From: Topomyia yanbarensis
Taxonomy: Eukaryota; Arthropoda; Insecta; Diptera; Culicidae
Reading direction: 5' to 3'
Assembly: GCF_030247195.1 (NCBI RefSeq)
Contig: NC_080671.1
Coordinates: 190,505,725 to 190,569,724 of the forward strand
DNA length: 64,000 nucleotides
Made by a program: the position numbers and the translations under genes. Shown one piece after another: positions 34,889 through 46,589 of this stretch (positions are counted from its first letter, which is position 1; the number at the start of each line of letters is the position of its first letter). Under the pieces are notes generated by a model, which was not told the DNA's origin, ran no database searches, and saw only the letters and a program-made list of their open reading frames with translations.

Positions 34889-35717
34889 ATGCCAGTGTCC
34901 GTTATTTTCAATCGATCGTTGACTGACGCTGTTTTTCCTAGTTACTGGAAATCTGCTGCTATCAACCCTGTGCACAAGAATGATAGCGTTCATAATGTGG
35001 AGAACTATCGGGCGATATCAATTCTTAGCTGCCTCCCGAAGGTATTTGATCGATTTATATACGACATTATTTATCAGTCCGTGCGTCATATCATCGTCTA
35101 GGAACAACATTGCCTCGATAGTAAACGATCTGCGATCACAAGCCTTATGGCGTATGTATCCACCATCATCGACACAATAGACAAACGACAACAAGTTGAT
35201 TCCGTTTATGTTGACTTGTCAAAGGCCTTCGACCGTGTTCCGCATCGTCTTGCGGTAGAGAAACTTAACAGCATGGGATTTCCGGACTGGTTAACAGATT
35301 GGATTGCTTCTTATCTCACAGGACGAAAAGCTTTTGTGCGATTCGGCGATACACTTTCTACACACATATCTTTTCTGGTGTGCCATCATCTTGGACCATT
35401 GCTCTTTATTTTGTTTATGAACGATCTTGGTACGGTTTTGAAATCTCCAAAATCTATGTTTGCTGATGATTTGAAATTCTACCGACTGATAAAATCTTTG
35501 GAAGATTGTGAATTAATTCAGCTAGACATTGACGCTTTTTTTTTAAATTGGTGCACCATCAACGGAATGGAGGTTAATATAGAAAAATGGAGCGTGATTA
35601 CATTCACTCGGATCCTATCGCCGAACATGTTCAACTATAAAATGTCGTCAGCCAACGTACACCGCAACTTTGTCGTCAGAAATTTGTGGGTTTATTTGGT
35701 TAACTTTTTCCGAGCAT
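34889..35717 (+). pseudogene. LINE reverse transcriptase fragment, 5' part
   Basis: Two frames that together cover the fingers and palm of a non-LTR RT. The first has FPSYWKSAAINPVHK and VENYRAISILS. The second has YVDLSKAFDRVPH (first catalytic Asp), 'HHLGPLLFILFMNDL' and FADDLK (the FADD catalytic box), followed by the thumb region. The sequence is broken by a frame change between 35101 and 35147 and by a small deletion in the expected GVPQGS stretch (only HHLGPLLF remains). The pattern suits the Jockey/CR1 group, but the clade is uncertain. It is truncated on the left within the ~80-bp array, and the reading continues beyond the foldback insertion at 36.8 kb. Confidence 0.85.
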
Positions 35718-35723
35718 GTAGCA

Positions 35724-36808
35724 TAGAGTGCCCAGAAAAATAACGAATTTTTGAAAACTCAATCGGCCCACCCCTGAGTCGATTCCTAGTCCCACCAGGA
35801 GTACTTGCTCTAAATTTGAAGCAAATCGAACAAGTCTAGCTACCGGACCAACGTGCCTGAAGTTTGTATAGGATTTTTCGACAATTTACATGGAGAAAAC
35901 CCACTAAATCGCATTTTCGCCAATAGGTGGCACTATATGCATCGTATTATCACTGTAGGTGAAAATAAGAAAAATAATTTAATTGCCTACAACTTTGTCG
36001 ACGACTGTTAGTCAATCCGGCTTTGGTAAAAGAAGTTATTAAACTTTTAACGAAGTGATGACATTTAGCTGAATAGTATATTCACAAGAATTGTAATACA
36101 TAATACGAGTTATGTTTTGGTTAGAAAATTTTAGTTCCACCTGTAACCGCATAGAGGGCGCCAACACTAACTTTTCATAGGAGTGAGATAGAATATCGAG
36201 ATGTTCGGAAGAATTATTTAGAAATGCTTGCTCTACAACTTTGTGGAAGACACCTAATCTCTGTCTCTTTCCGTTAAAAAGTTAGTGTTGGCGCCCTCTA
36301 TGCGGTAAAATGTGGAACTAAAATTTTCCAGCCAAAACATGATTCGTATTACTTACTATAAATCTTCCGAACATACTATTGACCTAAACCTAACCATTAT
36401 TTCACAAAAATGTTTTGTTCGTGCGAATCAAGTACTGATCCACAATCATGCACTGCTAGGCCCCATACAAAACTGACTCAGACATCACTTCGTTAAAAGT
36501 TTAATAACTTCTTTTACCAAAGCCGGATTGACTAGCAGTCTTCAACAAATTTATAGGCAATTAAATTATCTTTCTTATTTTTACTTTCAGTGATAATATG
36601 ATGCATATAGTGCCACCTAGCGGCGAAAATACGAGTTAGTGGGTTTTCTCCATGTAAATTGTCGAAAAATCCCATACAAACTTCAGGCACGTTGGTCCGG
36701 TAGCTAGACTTGTCCGATTTGTTTCAAATTTAGAGCAAGTACTCCTGGTGGAACTAGGAATCGACTCAGGCATGGGCCGATGGGGGTCATTTTTTTACTG
36801 TCACTCTA
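35724..36808. mobile_element. hAT-like foldback element, 1.09 kb, inside LINE
   Basis: Ends are TAGAGTG at 35724 and CACTCTA at 36808, with a 6-bp GTAGCA duplication at 35718-35723 and 36809-36814. Long inverted arms (about 35757-36060 and 36480-36785) match at roughly nine bases in ten. A second inner inverted repeat pairs about 36105-36185 with about 36268-36350. No transposase. YARNG-type ends are typical of hAT elements, but the duplication visible here is shorter than the usual 8 bp. A half copy of the same family is at 56.43-56.70 kb. Confidence 0.82.
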
Positions 36809-36814
36809 GTAGCA

Positions 36815-37005
36815 CTACTACCGTCAAAGCTTTGTACATGTTAGGATTTTTAAGGTGAAACACACAGTCGTTTCAGAACATTTACAGTTTGAAAACGCTT
36901 AATTGTTCGCTTGTACGCAGCATCTTGGAGTATGCCGTTCCTTTTTGGGCTCCTTATCACGGTGTCCATATTAACAGTATTGAGAGGGTGCAGAAATGTT
37001 TCATC
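36815..37005 (+). pseudogene. LINE reverse transcriptase fragment, 3' part
   Basis: Continues the RT interrupted at 35717. Visible phrases are LYMLGFL, then KTLNCSLVRSILEYA, VPFWAPY and IERVQKCF, characteristic of the C-terminal part of LINE RTs. A stop codon lies near 36855. The homology ends near 37005, where units of the ~80-bp array resume, so the LINE copy is truncated at both ends. Confidence 0.8.
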
Positions 37006-37295
37006 TGGTTTCACGTGCAATCATGCACCAAATTGCCAATAGGGGAACTAGTTCGTCAATCCATGACTGTTATTCCGAGTTTCGTGAAATAGTGCACGTG
37101 CGACCATGCCTTAAATTGCACAATATGTGAACTAGTTCAATATGTGAACTAGTTCGTGAATTCATGAATAATATTCCGAATTTCGTGAAATAGTATATGT
37201 GTAACGATACACTAAAACGCACAATATGTGAACTAATTCATGAGCCCGTGAATAATTTTACATGTTTCGTGAAATAGTTCACGTTCGACCATGAA
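37006..37295 (+). repeat. Tandem array resumes
   Basis: Three to four more units with 'ggaactagttcgtcaatcc', 'gtgaactagttcgtgaattc' and 'gtgaactaattcatgagccc'. The small duplication 'aatatgtgaactagttc' occurs twice at about 37120-37154. Same family as 34311-34885. Confidence 0.8.
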
Positions 37296-38026
37296 TAAAC
37301 GTCTGCAATTTCCCAGGATCCCTACATGTATTGGCTGTGTATGTGTAGACTAGACTACACTAGACTAGACTAGAAGTACCGTTGCGGTGAACGTGATATC
37401 TCAAAAACTATTCATCCGATCTTTATAATATTTTTTAAAATTGTTTGTATTAATATTTTCGTGTACTTGAATAGTTCCTTTTTCATCTAATAATTTTCTA
37501 TTCTTCGCAATGAATTTTTGTTTAAAATTTTAAACACCAAAAAACTCAATTTTTTGGTCAACATGTTTTTTTAATAGGAAAAAAAATTTATTGGGAAACC
37601 GATCCGTTCAATTACACCATAATACATTTTTCTTCAATAATCTTTTCACTTTTTTGATTTCTGTTGAGCGGTTCGGCTTGGAGAGTGTTCACCGCAAACC
37701 TCTGCCAAAAAACGCGTTTCGGGGGATAGGCTATAACTTCACCAACCTTGAATATTTTTTTAATTCAATCTGTTTTTTCGAACTTGAACTACTAACGAAA
37801 GACAGCGCTTTTTCAAATAAAATTTGCATAAAACACTTTAAAAAAATCACGAACTTGGCTCACTTTTTCGCCACAACTTTGTATATAACCCCTTAAGTGT
37901 GCCCCCTAGGAATTACCGAAAGATCTTTTCCAACGAAACGCTGGCTTGTTTCGATTGGTTCCGGTTTTGGTATCCGCTTCTACTGCTATGTGAAGTACGA
38001 GTGGCACATTCGACTGATGTTAAGTA
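37296..38026. other. Unassigned; small CTAGA repeat
   Basis: A short run of 'ctagacta' steps is at about 37347-37374. Other frames here have no recognisable domain. Confidence 0.4.
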
Positions 38027-38415
38027 CAGTAGGATTCCGTTTTTGGCAACAATATTTTTTTTTCAGTTGCCAAAACTGGAACCGTGCCAAAAATGGAACC
38101 ATACCTTAAAAGCTTTTATTTTCAATTTGTGACTTCATAAATGTTACAAGAACATTAATTATATAATAATATATGAAATGGAATAAAATAATGCAAAAAA
38201 ATCAGCAAATTTAATTTTATTCGCTATGCCCGCCTCCATAAAATATAGTAAATATGACTCCTATGTTTGGAAATAAAGTCAAAAGTGATATCCATTATAA
38301 CAACAAAATGTGTACTGAGCATTTTTTTAAGATTTACTATGAACAAATATAATGTTACCAAAAACGGAACTTTCTGTTGCCAAAAACGGAGCATGCCAAA
38401 AACGGAGTTTTACTG
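38027..38415. mobile_element. 389-bp Tc1/mariner-type MITE
   Basis: Terminal inverted repeats read CAGTAGGATTCCGTTTTTGG at the left and the inverse of CAGTAAAACTCCGTTTTTGG at the right. A TA dinucleotide flanks each end (38025-38026 and 38416-38417), consistent with the TA target of Tc1/mariner transposases. 'gccaaaaa.gga' is also repeated inside near each end. No transposase frame. Confidence 0.82.
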
Positions 38416-38417
38416 TA

Positions 38418-39569
38418 TATTATATTCTCCATTTTTTCCTCTCTGTTACTGTGCTAGATCCAATTCTGTTCAAAAAAGACTTCCCTTGACGATGATTCAC
38501 CTCAAGGTGAGATGGAGATCAAAACAAAATCGACTCCCCGGCTCAAGCTGTACCCAAGCTGCTCAACCGGGCTATATGTGGTCAAACACAAAAAAATATC
38601 AAATCTATTGCAGATTTCTTGAGTTCTGACGGAATGGTTTTAGACCGTAACATAAATAACGAAAATTCGCTCTAATAAGTGTCGAGTGCTGACTATGGGT
38701 CCTTTACGAAGGAGTACATCGTATCTGTACCAGCAAATCGGGTGGATATCTGTGGCGTCGTTTCCGATTCGAGCTCGAATTGCGCGGATCTGCTGACACA
38801 TGGGGTTGGATGATTTAAAGACCCAATGCTTCAGCCATTGAAGATACTGGACTGCAAAGGTTTGCATTCAGCATCAATCGCAGATGACGGGAAGAGAGTA
38901 TGTAGTGGAAAACGCTGTAGGAATCTTTTGTATGATCCCTGTGGAAGGAATTTTAAAAAGTATCTCTACTGTGGGGGTAATCTAAGTGTTCCCATATCTC
39001 AGCCAGAGAAAGATACCAGCGCTGGCCTTATAAAACTTTGACCGTATTTTCACAGCTTTAATCAATGTCGACCCCATAAAGCATCCTGATAAACTTTCTC
39101 CTTTCTTCTTGATCATTGTTCTACAGTGAAATTACAGAAGCATCCTGAAAATAAGTTCTTTTCAAATTTTAATGAGCAATTTGAGATGCGTTGCTTTGCA
39201 TTATGCAAAGCTTGGTTCACTTCAGAAAAATACCTCAACTTTTACAATTTTAATATTATTCGCTTAAGAACTGTTGATACCCGAAAGACGGAGGTTTTTT
39301 GCGTACGGGAGAAGGAGTTATCGAAAATCCACCCCCCCCCCCCCCCCCCAAGGGTTTTCCCTCTCAACAATAAAACTACATAGTATGTCGATCGGTATCC
39401 CTAGTTTTAAGAGGGATGTAAAATTGCTCCGCTTAGTTTAATAGTTTAATTGCTCCAATAATTTTCATGCAAAAAAATCCCAAACTATATTACTACTCAA
39501 ATAGCTCCTCCACTCCTCCACTTATCTTACTGAAATGGTACTATCCCCTATTGTATATATATAAGATAG
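38418..39569. other. Unassigned; poly-C tract
   Basis: Contains a poly-C run at about 39331-39351. A minus-strand frame at 38640-38867 includes 'YLQWLKHWVF' and loosely suggests a retroelement, but I could not assign it. Confidence 0.35.
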
Positions 39570-39716
39570 CTGTAAAATTTCTTACGCTTCTTAAAAAAAA
39601 TATTTCCATGTGTAATCCCCCAGTTTTAAGAAATTTAAAATGTAAATCAAAGAATTTGGCACCCTCAAGCTCACACAAACGTGCCTTATCAATTAAACGA
39701 ATTGAGTAAAAAAACT
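39570..39716 (+). mobile_element. LINE 3' tail remnant
   Basis: Shares 'ggcaccctcaagctcac', 'aaacgtgcctta' and 'tcaattaaacgaatt' plus an A-rich end with the half-LINE tail at 34.24-34.30 kb and the copy at 53.44-53.59 kb. A 5'-truncated insertion is inferred. Confidence 0.65.
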
Positions 39717-42548
39717 TTGTATGATTCATTTTGTTCAGTTTGTTCATATTATAAAAATATAATCTTATTTATTTTATTTCAATATTTTTTTTATTTATTA
39801 CATTGTATCATTCAATTTTTTCATTGGAATAATTTTAATCATAATATTGATTTTAGTATTTAATTAAATTAATTCATTTCAATTACTATATTGATTCAAG
39901 ATGTTCTACTTGCTTGTGAGAATTATCTAGTAGTCTAGTGCATTCTGCTTCATTGTTGTTGTGCAATGTTGTTTGAAGGATATCATTAATCAAGTTTTTT
40001 CCATTAACATTCTTGAGTTGATGATATTCTATCGTAAGCAAGATCGTAAGGTAATGCTAGATCATCGACATCGAGATAGCTTGTTGGCAAACATTTATAA
40101 GATTTCTATCATTTTACCTACAACATCAAAACAATTGATAGTTTTCAAGTACCATACACAAAATCAGTGTGAATGATAATCTATATATTAGAAAGATTAT
40201 AGAAATGTGTTTCGTTCAGCACGGTCATGCTGTACTTCTGTGATCATTTAGGATACGCATAAACATAAATCTTTGTTTCCTCAGCAGTAGTAGGGTAGAG
40301 TGTCATCGATAATCCAGCTTTGCTAGCAAATTGAATCCTATCCGAGTGGCATCAGCCGGAGCAATCCGAGCAGCAGCAATTACGGAACCAGTAAAGTGTT
40401 CTTGTTGCGGTTTTTGTGCCGACCGAGCAACACAAGCAGGAAATTTACTCCACCGACAGGCATCCTACAGTAGCAGTTCCATCCTTCCATTTACCATTCG
40501 TGTATTTGTAGTTTACTCAGTAACAGGATGCTCGGCTTAAATCAATTTACATTCAACACTTATGGGTTTTGCCTTCGCCATTCCGGGCCCAGCTCTGACT
40601 CAGTTTGCAGCCGAAGAAAGTATCCAACTACTTTTAAAAGGTTTCCACCCGGACGGACAGTAGATGCATCATCTCGGTAGTTCAATTTCCAATAGCTTTA
40701 CCGTGCGGATTGGAACGTAAGATCTCCAATTAAATATAGAGCTCGTTGCAGCACCGAACGAAGGACCAAAATAACCTACATGTAAAGTTGGATGGAGATT
40801 GTGATCAGCTTTAAATATTTATTTTTTACTGGCAGTGATTCTGATTTCTGTTCGGTGACCTGTGCCTGTAGCACGAATATGAAAATAAAAAAAATGTAAA
40901 AACTTCCCCTGCATCGACAATGAGTGATGTGTAAAGTTTTTTTTCAATGTTTTGCTTGATCCATGTAACATTTCGCAACATATTTTTGTTGAAAATGGGA
41001 AACGTAATTATTACCGTTTTTTACCCTGAAGCTCATTTCGAAGCAATATTTTCAAGCAGAAAAATGAATTCGTGATTGGAGGAATTTTTTATCCCCTTCC
41101 TCCTTCCCCATCAGCAAGGCCGTTCACCATTGCAACAACAAAAAGTGAACGAAATAATTTTGTTCTGCAATTATATCAATTTCGGACAAATGAATATTAT
41201 TAGTGAACTTTTCGACGTGTCAGCGAATATCGTAGCAGATCCGGAATTAATGTTTGATATGAAATGAGAATTGCAATAGTGACTGGTAATTTATAAATAA
41301 CGCCGAGGGCGGAACTGTCAGTTGGAACATTTCCATGAATTTTTGCGCAAAGTTTATAATTTATCGACTGTAAGGTTTAATATGTAGGGGGAGCGGATCG
41401 AATTCGCATCTAGTAGGGGGATATCAACCATTTTAAATTGGAACATGTCAACCGATGTGCAAAAGCTTTCATTCCCAAATACTTGGTAGGTTGCTCAAAT
41501 TTTCTCCCTTTTGCTTTTTTTCGCAATATTCTACTAGATATGGCATAAAATTCAAATTAGTTGGGCTGGGCCGATTTAGTTCATATTTAAAACACGCAGT
41601 CGAACTTTTTACTTTGTTAAGTGATACATACAAATATTAAAAAATATTAAAGATTTCATTTAACCATCCTTTTTTATTTTGCAGGGTTAAGGATATTAAA
41701 GACAAGCTTCAATATCTAATAAACTAATTTGTGTACAAAAGACACGATACCTGACCTTAATATAGATGAGTTCGTCTTTGCAGTACCATAACAGACCGTT
41801 TTGGCCACTAGTTAGATAAACAGTCGGAAACATCATGCGTCGCGTTTGAGCTGACGTCTCGAGACGAACAGAAGCTCTGTCGAATATGATAAATATGTTC
41901 ATAAAAATGTAAGGTTTGATTTAAATACTGACACCTTAGTATTCAATAGACGGCTATCCTGTGTGAACGCTTGAGGTCCAGTGAACAAACTTTTAGCCTA
42001 ACAAAAAAAATCACTACAAAAATCCGTCGATCCGTTTCCGTCGATGACATATTTTTAGTCAGAAAAAACTGTAACTATGTGTATCTGTAACCATACCAAT
42101 TCGCACTGTTTTCGATTCATCATGGGCTATTTGGCAGCTATTAAAATGATTTCCGTGGAATTGAAGGTGTCCAACGAATAACAACTAATGAGTTAAATAA
42201 CAACTAACCTGAACATATCAATTTTATTTTTGTTTTTCCTCTTCACCCCAAGAGCCTTTGGGCTAAACTCAACGGCTGAAATCGGTTCGAATTTTATTTA
42301 CTGATTCACTTGATTTCGCAATTACCAAGTTTATTGAGTGGTAAACATGAGCAGAGGAGCTCCTTCCGTTCGAAATCGGCAGGCTCGGTGTCTGCAATTG
42401 AATGCTGTTTACTCTTGGCAAAGCGTAAATTTCCATCATCAAACGCGTGGATAGAAGAGGAACGAATGCGAATCAAAAACCGGAGAGCCATGTTCCATAT
42501 TTTGCTTTGCTTTCTTGAGCTAGTGGAGGCAGATAGCCTCATTCGCGG
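39717..42548. other. Unassigned
   Basis: A+T-rich, with many short frames and no recognisable domain. The 42.3-42.55 kb section is somewhat more complex, with overlapping frames on both strands, but nothing can be assigned. Confidence 0.35.
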
Positions 42549-42556
42549 GTGGTTAT

Positions 42557-44200
42557 TAGAGTGGCTCGAATATGACATTTTTCAGCACAGCCCTTTTTGA
42601 GTTCCTTTTGTGGTTTCAAATGCCTGTGCAAAGTTTGGGAGCGGTCGGTTAATTCCCGGGTTTGCGCATTGCGCTCAAAGTTTGTATGGGATTTTATATG
42701 GGGAAATATATTATTTTGCATTTACGTTAATAAAGATGGCCATTTCATACAATATGAAAAACCAGCTTTATAAAACTATAGTTCAAACCTTGGTTAACGA
42801 CTTTGTCGAAGACGGTAAATAGCTACGAGTTTTCAAAAAATAGTTATAACGATTTTAAAACTTATAATTCAATCCAAATGCAGAAATTTATTATTTCTTC
42901 CAACACTGTCAGTACACCACGACACTGTTACTTTGAACTTAAATAAATGAGCATATAGTCATCGCAGAGACTTGGTATCTTTGAATGAAATGATCAGAAT
43001 GAATCGCTGAATAACATAGACGTAGTCAGAAAATGAAAAGAAGAGGGGGTTTAGCTTGTGTACTCCCCAGTTCCTTTATTAGATAGTTTGGTATAACATA
43101 AGAAGCACATCTTCAACGCAGGTTTGCACCGCCAAATTAAAAATTAATCTTACGTGCTGAGTGCTACTATTTAAGCACTCTACTGTTATCTCTTTACAAT
43201 GGTACAACGGTTTATACGTTTTACATATTTTAAAACCCTAATTCTGAGCCGCACAGAGTCAGAACTTAAAAGAATTCTTAATTTCCTTGAAATCTCGGAA
43301 TTGTTTCTATTGACGTTTTCGTTTGAGAATCTAGGAACGAAACCAGGATAGTTACTTCAAACAAGCGATTTTTTTTATGAAATTGAGTTAGGTTCACGCA
43401 AAACAAGGCGATGTTGGCGAACCAGAAATATACTTCAGGTTAGAACCCAACGCGATTTCCAGACCTGAGTTAGTTTTTGCCTCAAGCAAAAACAACACAT
43501 AAATTTTTTTGGGTGTGAATCCTAAATATTGTAAATGTTATTTCCCACAACAAATATTGTAGTATGATTCATATTTGGGTCTATCAACATATTAAGAAAG
43601 TTCAGTCGTTGACATTTATAAGGACGTAATGATTATTTGTCTTACACAAAAGGGACTGGGGAGTACACAAGCCCCCCTCCCCTCTTCCTTTCATTTTCTG
43701 ACTGCGTCTATGTTATTCAGAAATTCATTCTGAACATTTCATTCAAAGATAGTCTCTGCGATGAATATATTCTCATTTATTTAAGTTTTCAATGTCGATG
43801 TCGGAGGTGCACCGGCAGTGTTGGAAAAAGTAATTAATTTCTGCATTTGGATTTTACCATAAGTTTTAAAATCGTTATAACTATTTTTTGAAAACTCGCA
43901 GCTAGTTACGGTCTTCGACAAAGTGGTTAACCAAGGTTTAAACTATAGTTTTGAAGTATTTTTTTAGTTGGTTTTTCATATTCAGTGAAATAGCGATCTT
44001 TATTAACGTAAATGCAAAATAATTGATTTCCCCATATAAAATCCCATGTAAACTTTGAACGCAATGCGCAAACCCGGGAAGCAACCAACCGCTACCAAAT
44101 TTTGCACAGGCATTTGGGACCACATAAGGAACTCAAAAAGTGCTGTGCCCGCTAGTTCAAATCATGTTGAAGTTTTCCTATACAACCGCGAGCCACCCTA
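42557..44200. mobile_element. hAT-type foldback element, 1.64 kb
   Basis: Ends TAGAGTGGCTCG (42557) and the inverse of TAGGGTGGCTCG (to 44200) fit the YARNG rule of hAT elements. A perfect 8-bp duplication GTGGTTAT lies at 42549-42556 and 44201-44208 and also fits the hAT nTnnnnAn target pattern. Arms of about 500 bp (about 42585-43080 and 43640-44145) match imperfectly in inverse order; matching blocks include 'gttccttttgtgg', 'gggtttgcgcattgcg', 'ttggttaacgactttgtcga' and 'gactggggagtacaca'. A central ~560-bp unpaired section contains no transposase. Non-autonomous. Confidence 0.88.
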
Positions 44201-44394
44201 GTGGTTATGTATACACATGCTCCTTGTTCGTCTTTCAGAAGCAACTCGATACTGGTGTACTTGGGTGCGTGCTGGAAGTCGTATGGGCGGATGGGCAACA
44301 TGGATGCTCTGAAATGTACTGCAACCAGTGAGGCTTATCCGATATCAAAGAACGCTCTTTTTGATGATGTTGTTTATAATGTGCTCAGGAATTA

Positions 44395-45182
44395 ATTTTT
44401 CAGTCGAGTTTTAATCCACCTAGCGGTGTAATTGTGCCTTTCCTTAGCATGATTTTCCTCGTTGTTTTTATTTATTGTTAACTTACAAACTTACATATGC
44501 ATAGATTACATTTTTATCCTATATATGATATGACAACTATATACAAGAAAAGAAATCAATATTCGAGATCTAAAATGTTGTAAAAGAAAAAAGGCCAAAT
44601 CGAAAACTTGACCACTAGAACCAGTTCTCGGCGGTTTTGGACTTAGTTTGTCGTGTTGGTCAGCTGCTGGGAGAAGAAGGGTAATGTTCGCACCAGGTGT
44701 ACGAACGATAACTTTACGCCCACATGGTCTAAACCGCAAAAAAATTTTGCGAAAATTTTTCGAAACAGCCACGTTAATATTAAATTGAAAAAAAAGAGTC
44801 TACCCCGCGGACGGGGTAAATTGGCGGAATTTCCGTGTCACACGTTTTTGTCTATAAAAACAAAGACAATGCAACACTTTGGGAAAATTCAGGGATGTTG
44901 GCTACAGCCGCATGTTCTATTTTGCAAAATCTATCTACATCAAAGCGGTAAAAAATGGAAACTGAAAACACCGCATACTAGCTCCGGTCTCCCCTATAAT
45001 TTTTTGTTTAAAGTGAATCTGTGTCTACTTTCGTGGTAGTCGTGGGATACGTGCTAAGTGAAATAAGAATGTTATAGACATGTACTTAATTCTATTGAAC
45101 AAAACCAGCTAATGAATCATAGTTTGGATAAATGAGAAAGGTGCAATTCACCACTAGGTGGATTATAACAGGTTTTATAGTT
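44395..45182. repeat. Recurrent CACCTAGCGGTG border motifs
   Basis: Near 44414 'atccacctagcggtgtaatt' is the inverse of the motif at 1198-1220, and near 45153 'accactaggtggattataac' is a plus-strand copy. Relatives occur at 35.93, 36.62, 52.31 and 56.43 kb. They mark ends or shoulders of several foldback families. The sequence between them has no assignable gene. Confidence 0.5.
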
Positions 45183-45347
45183 AAATGCACTTGCACTTCA
45201 CTATTTTACAGATACCGGCATTTCGATTACTACTTGTAATCTTCTTCAGTGTTTGTATCAGTCTAGACTGATTACAAACACATAAGAAGATTACAAGTAG
45301 TAATTGAAATGCCGGTATCTGTTAAATAGTGAAGTGCAAGTGCATTT
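45183..45347. repeat. 165-bp palindrome
   Basis: A nearly perfect inverted repeat centred on CAGTCTAGACTG at 45259-45270. Arms run from 'aaatgcacttgcacttcac' at 45183 to its inverse ending at 45347. There are minor mismatches and no loop. Probably a small foldback element; the boundary lies immediately downstream of a CACTAGGTGGATT border motif. Confidence 0.8.
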
Positions 45348-45399
45348 CACTATAAAAAACATAGTGGAATTAAATGGAAGAAAACCTTTGAAATATTAC

Positions 45400-45870
45400 T
45401 AAATTTGTGAAAATCGGTCTAACCATCTTCGATATACTGACGTTAGTTTTTGATAGGTGGCCACTTTTCCAGGGCATTTCCGAAACCGTCTATGGTGGTC
45501 AATGTAGTCAACGAAATTTCGGTTGGTCGTCATTGACTTAGAATTGCAAATATTTAAGTTGTTTGACAGACATTTTAGCGAAATTTTTACCTTTTTTGCA
45601 TTCATCGAAGTATCGGTTTGAATCGGAATTTTCTTTGTGACCGCCCGTAACGACGCGTAAGTCCGGAAACGGAAGCCGAATCGAGATGACATTTAATAGC
45701 CATTTACGGGGATGAACTGCTTTCATTTGAGACTAAGTTTGGTCAAATCGGTCAAGCCATCTCCGAGAAACCGATGTGACCGTTATTCTAAATTTGGATT
45801 CTTCCGCCCGGACTTTCGGAACCGTGGTGGCCAATGTGGCCAAAGAGACTTGAAATATGATGATCATTGG
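45400..45870 (-). repeat. Composite culicine repeat, reverse copy
   Basis: On the minus strand this reads 'tctctttggccac', 'ttggccaccac', 'ggtcacatcggtttctcgg', 'agatggcttgaccgattt' and 'agtctcaaatgaaag', in the same order as 878-1005 on the plus strand. Two more diverged copies of the 'accgattttcac' phrase lie at about 45410-45520. Confidence 0.65.
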
Positions 45871-46589
45871 ATAAGAACACGATTTTTAACATGAGTTTAA
45901 ACGTAGTAAAGTCCGGACTTTTTATTGATTTTCATTTCCGAAACCACCATTGCTCTGTTCACTTCAAATGCATGTTGCTCTTTTGATTTTCGTCCGATTT
46001 TAGCACAACTAGTTTCATTGTGTAGAGGAACGAAAGAACTTGATTAGTGAATAAAATACATTTAGTAAATTTGCTTGGAACTATGACTTTTTAGTATAAA
46101 TATGTTTGAGGTGGTCAGATCAAAAATACTTTTTTCACTAATGTATTCTGTACAAATTTCGGAATCATTTCGGAACGGTCCCATAGTATACATTCGATGG
46201 GGAATAACCTCTACTTTTCGAATATCATGGTCTCGTTCTGCGCCTAGGTGCGCAAAAAGTTTTAAGGAGATTTTGAAGCTTTGTTGCTGATATGGAGGCG
46301 CATGGTGTTTTGTTTAAAATAGTTAGACAATCTACAGTAAACCAATATATTACACAATGGATTTAAAGTAGTATTCTTCATTTTTATGATATTGCTGACA
46401 TTGGTGAACAGTAACGGAAAATCTATCATGAAAACGGGATCATAGTTATAAGAAAGGTTCAATGACACTGTATGGAAAAATGCATTTAATATTTTACGAC
46501 TTTTGACATCATAAATGAGCTCAGCACCTCAAAATTAGCTTAAATTGTGATTTTAAGCCAAATTAGGTAACATTTGAGGTTTTGTCCGA
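45871..46589. other. Unassigned
   Basis: No supportable feature. Confidence 0.35.

Noticed and set aside
38640..38867. Minus-strand 75-codon frame resembling a retroelement (YLQWLKHWVF)
   Set aside because: No catalytic motif is visible and the resemblance is too vague to call.
44653..45039. 128-codon plus-strand frame
   Set aside because: Basic and Lys-rich but without a recognisable domain, and it lies between repeat borders; most likely a chance frame.
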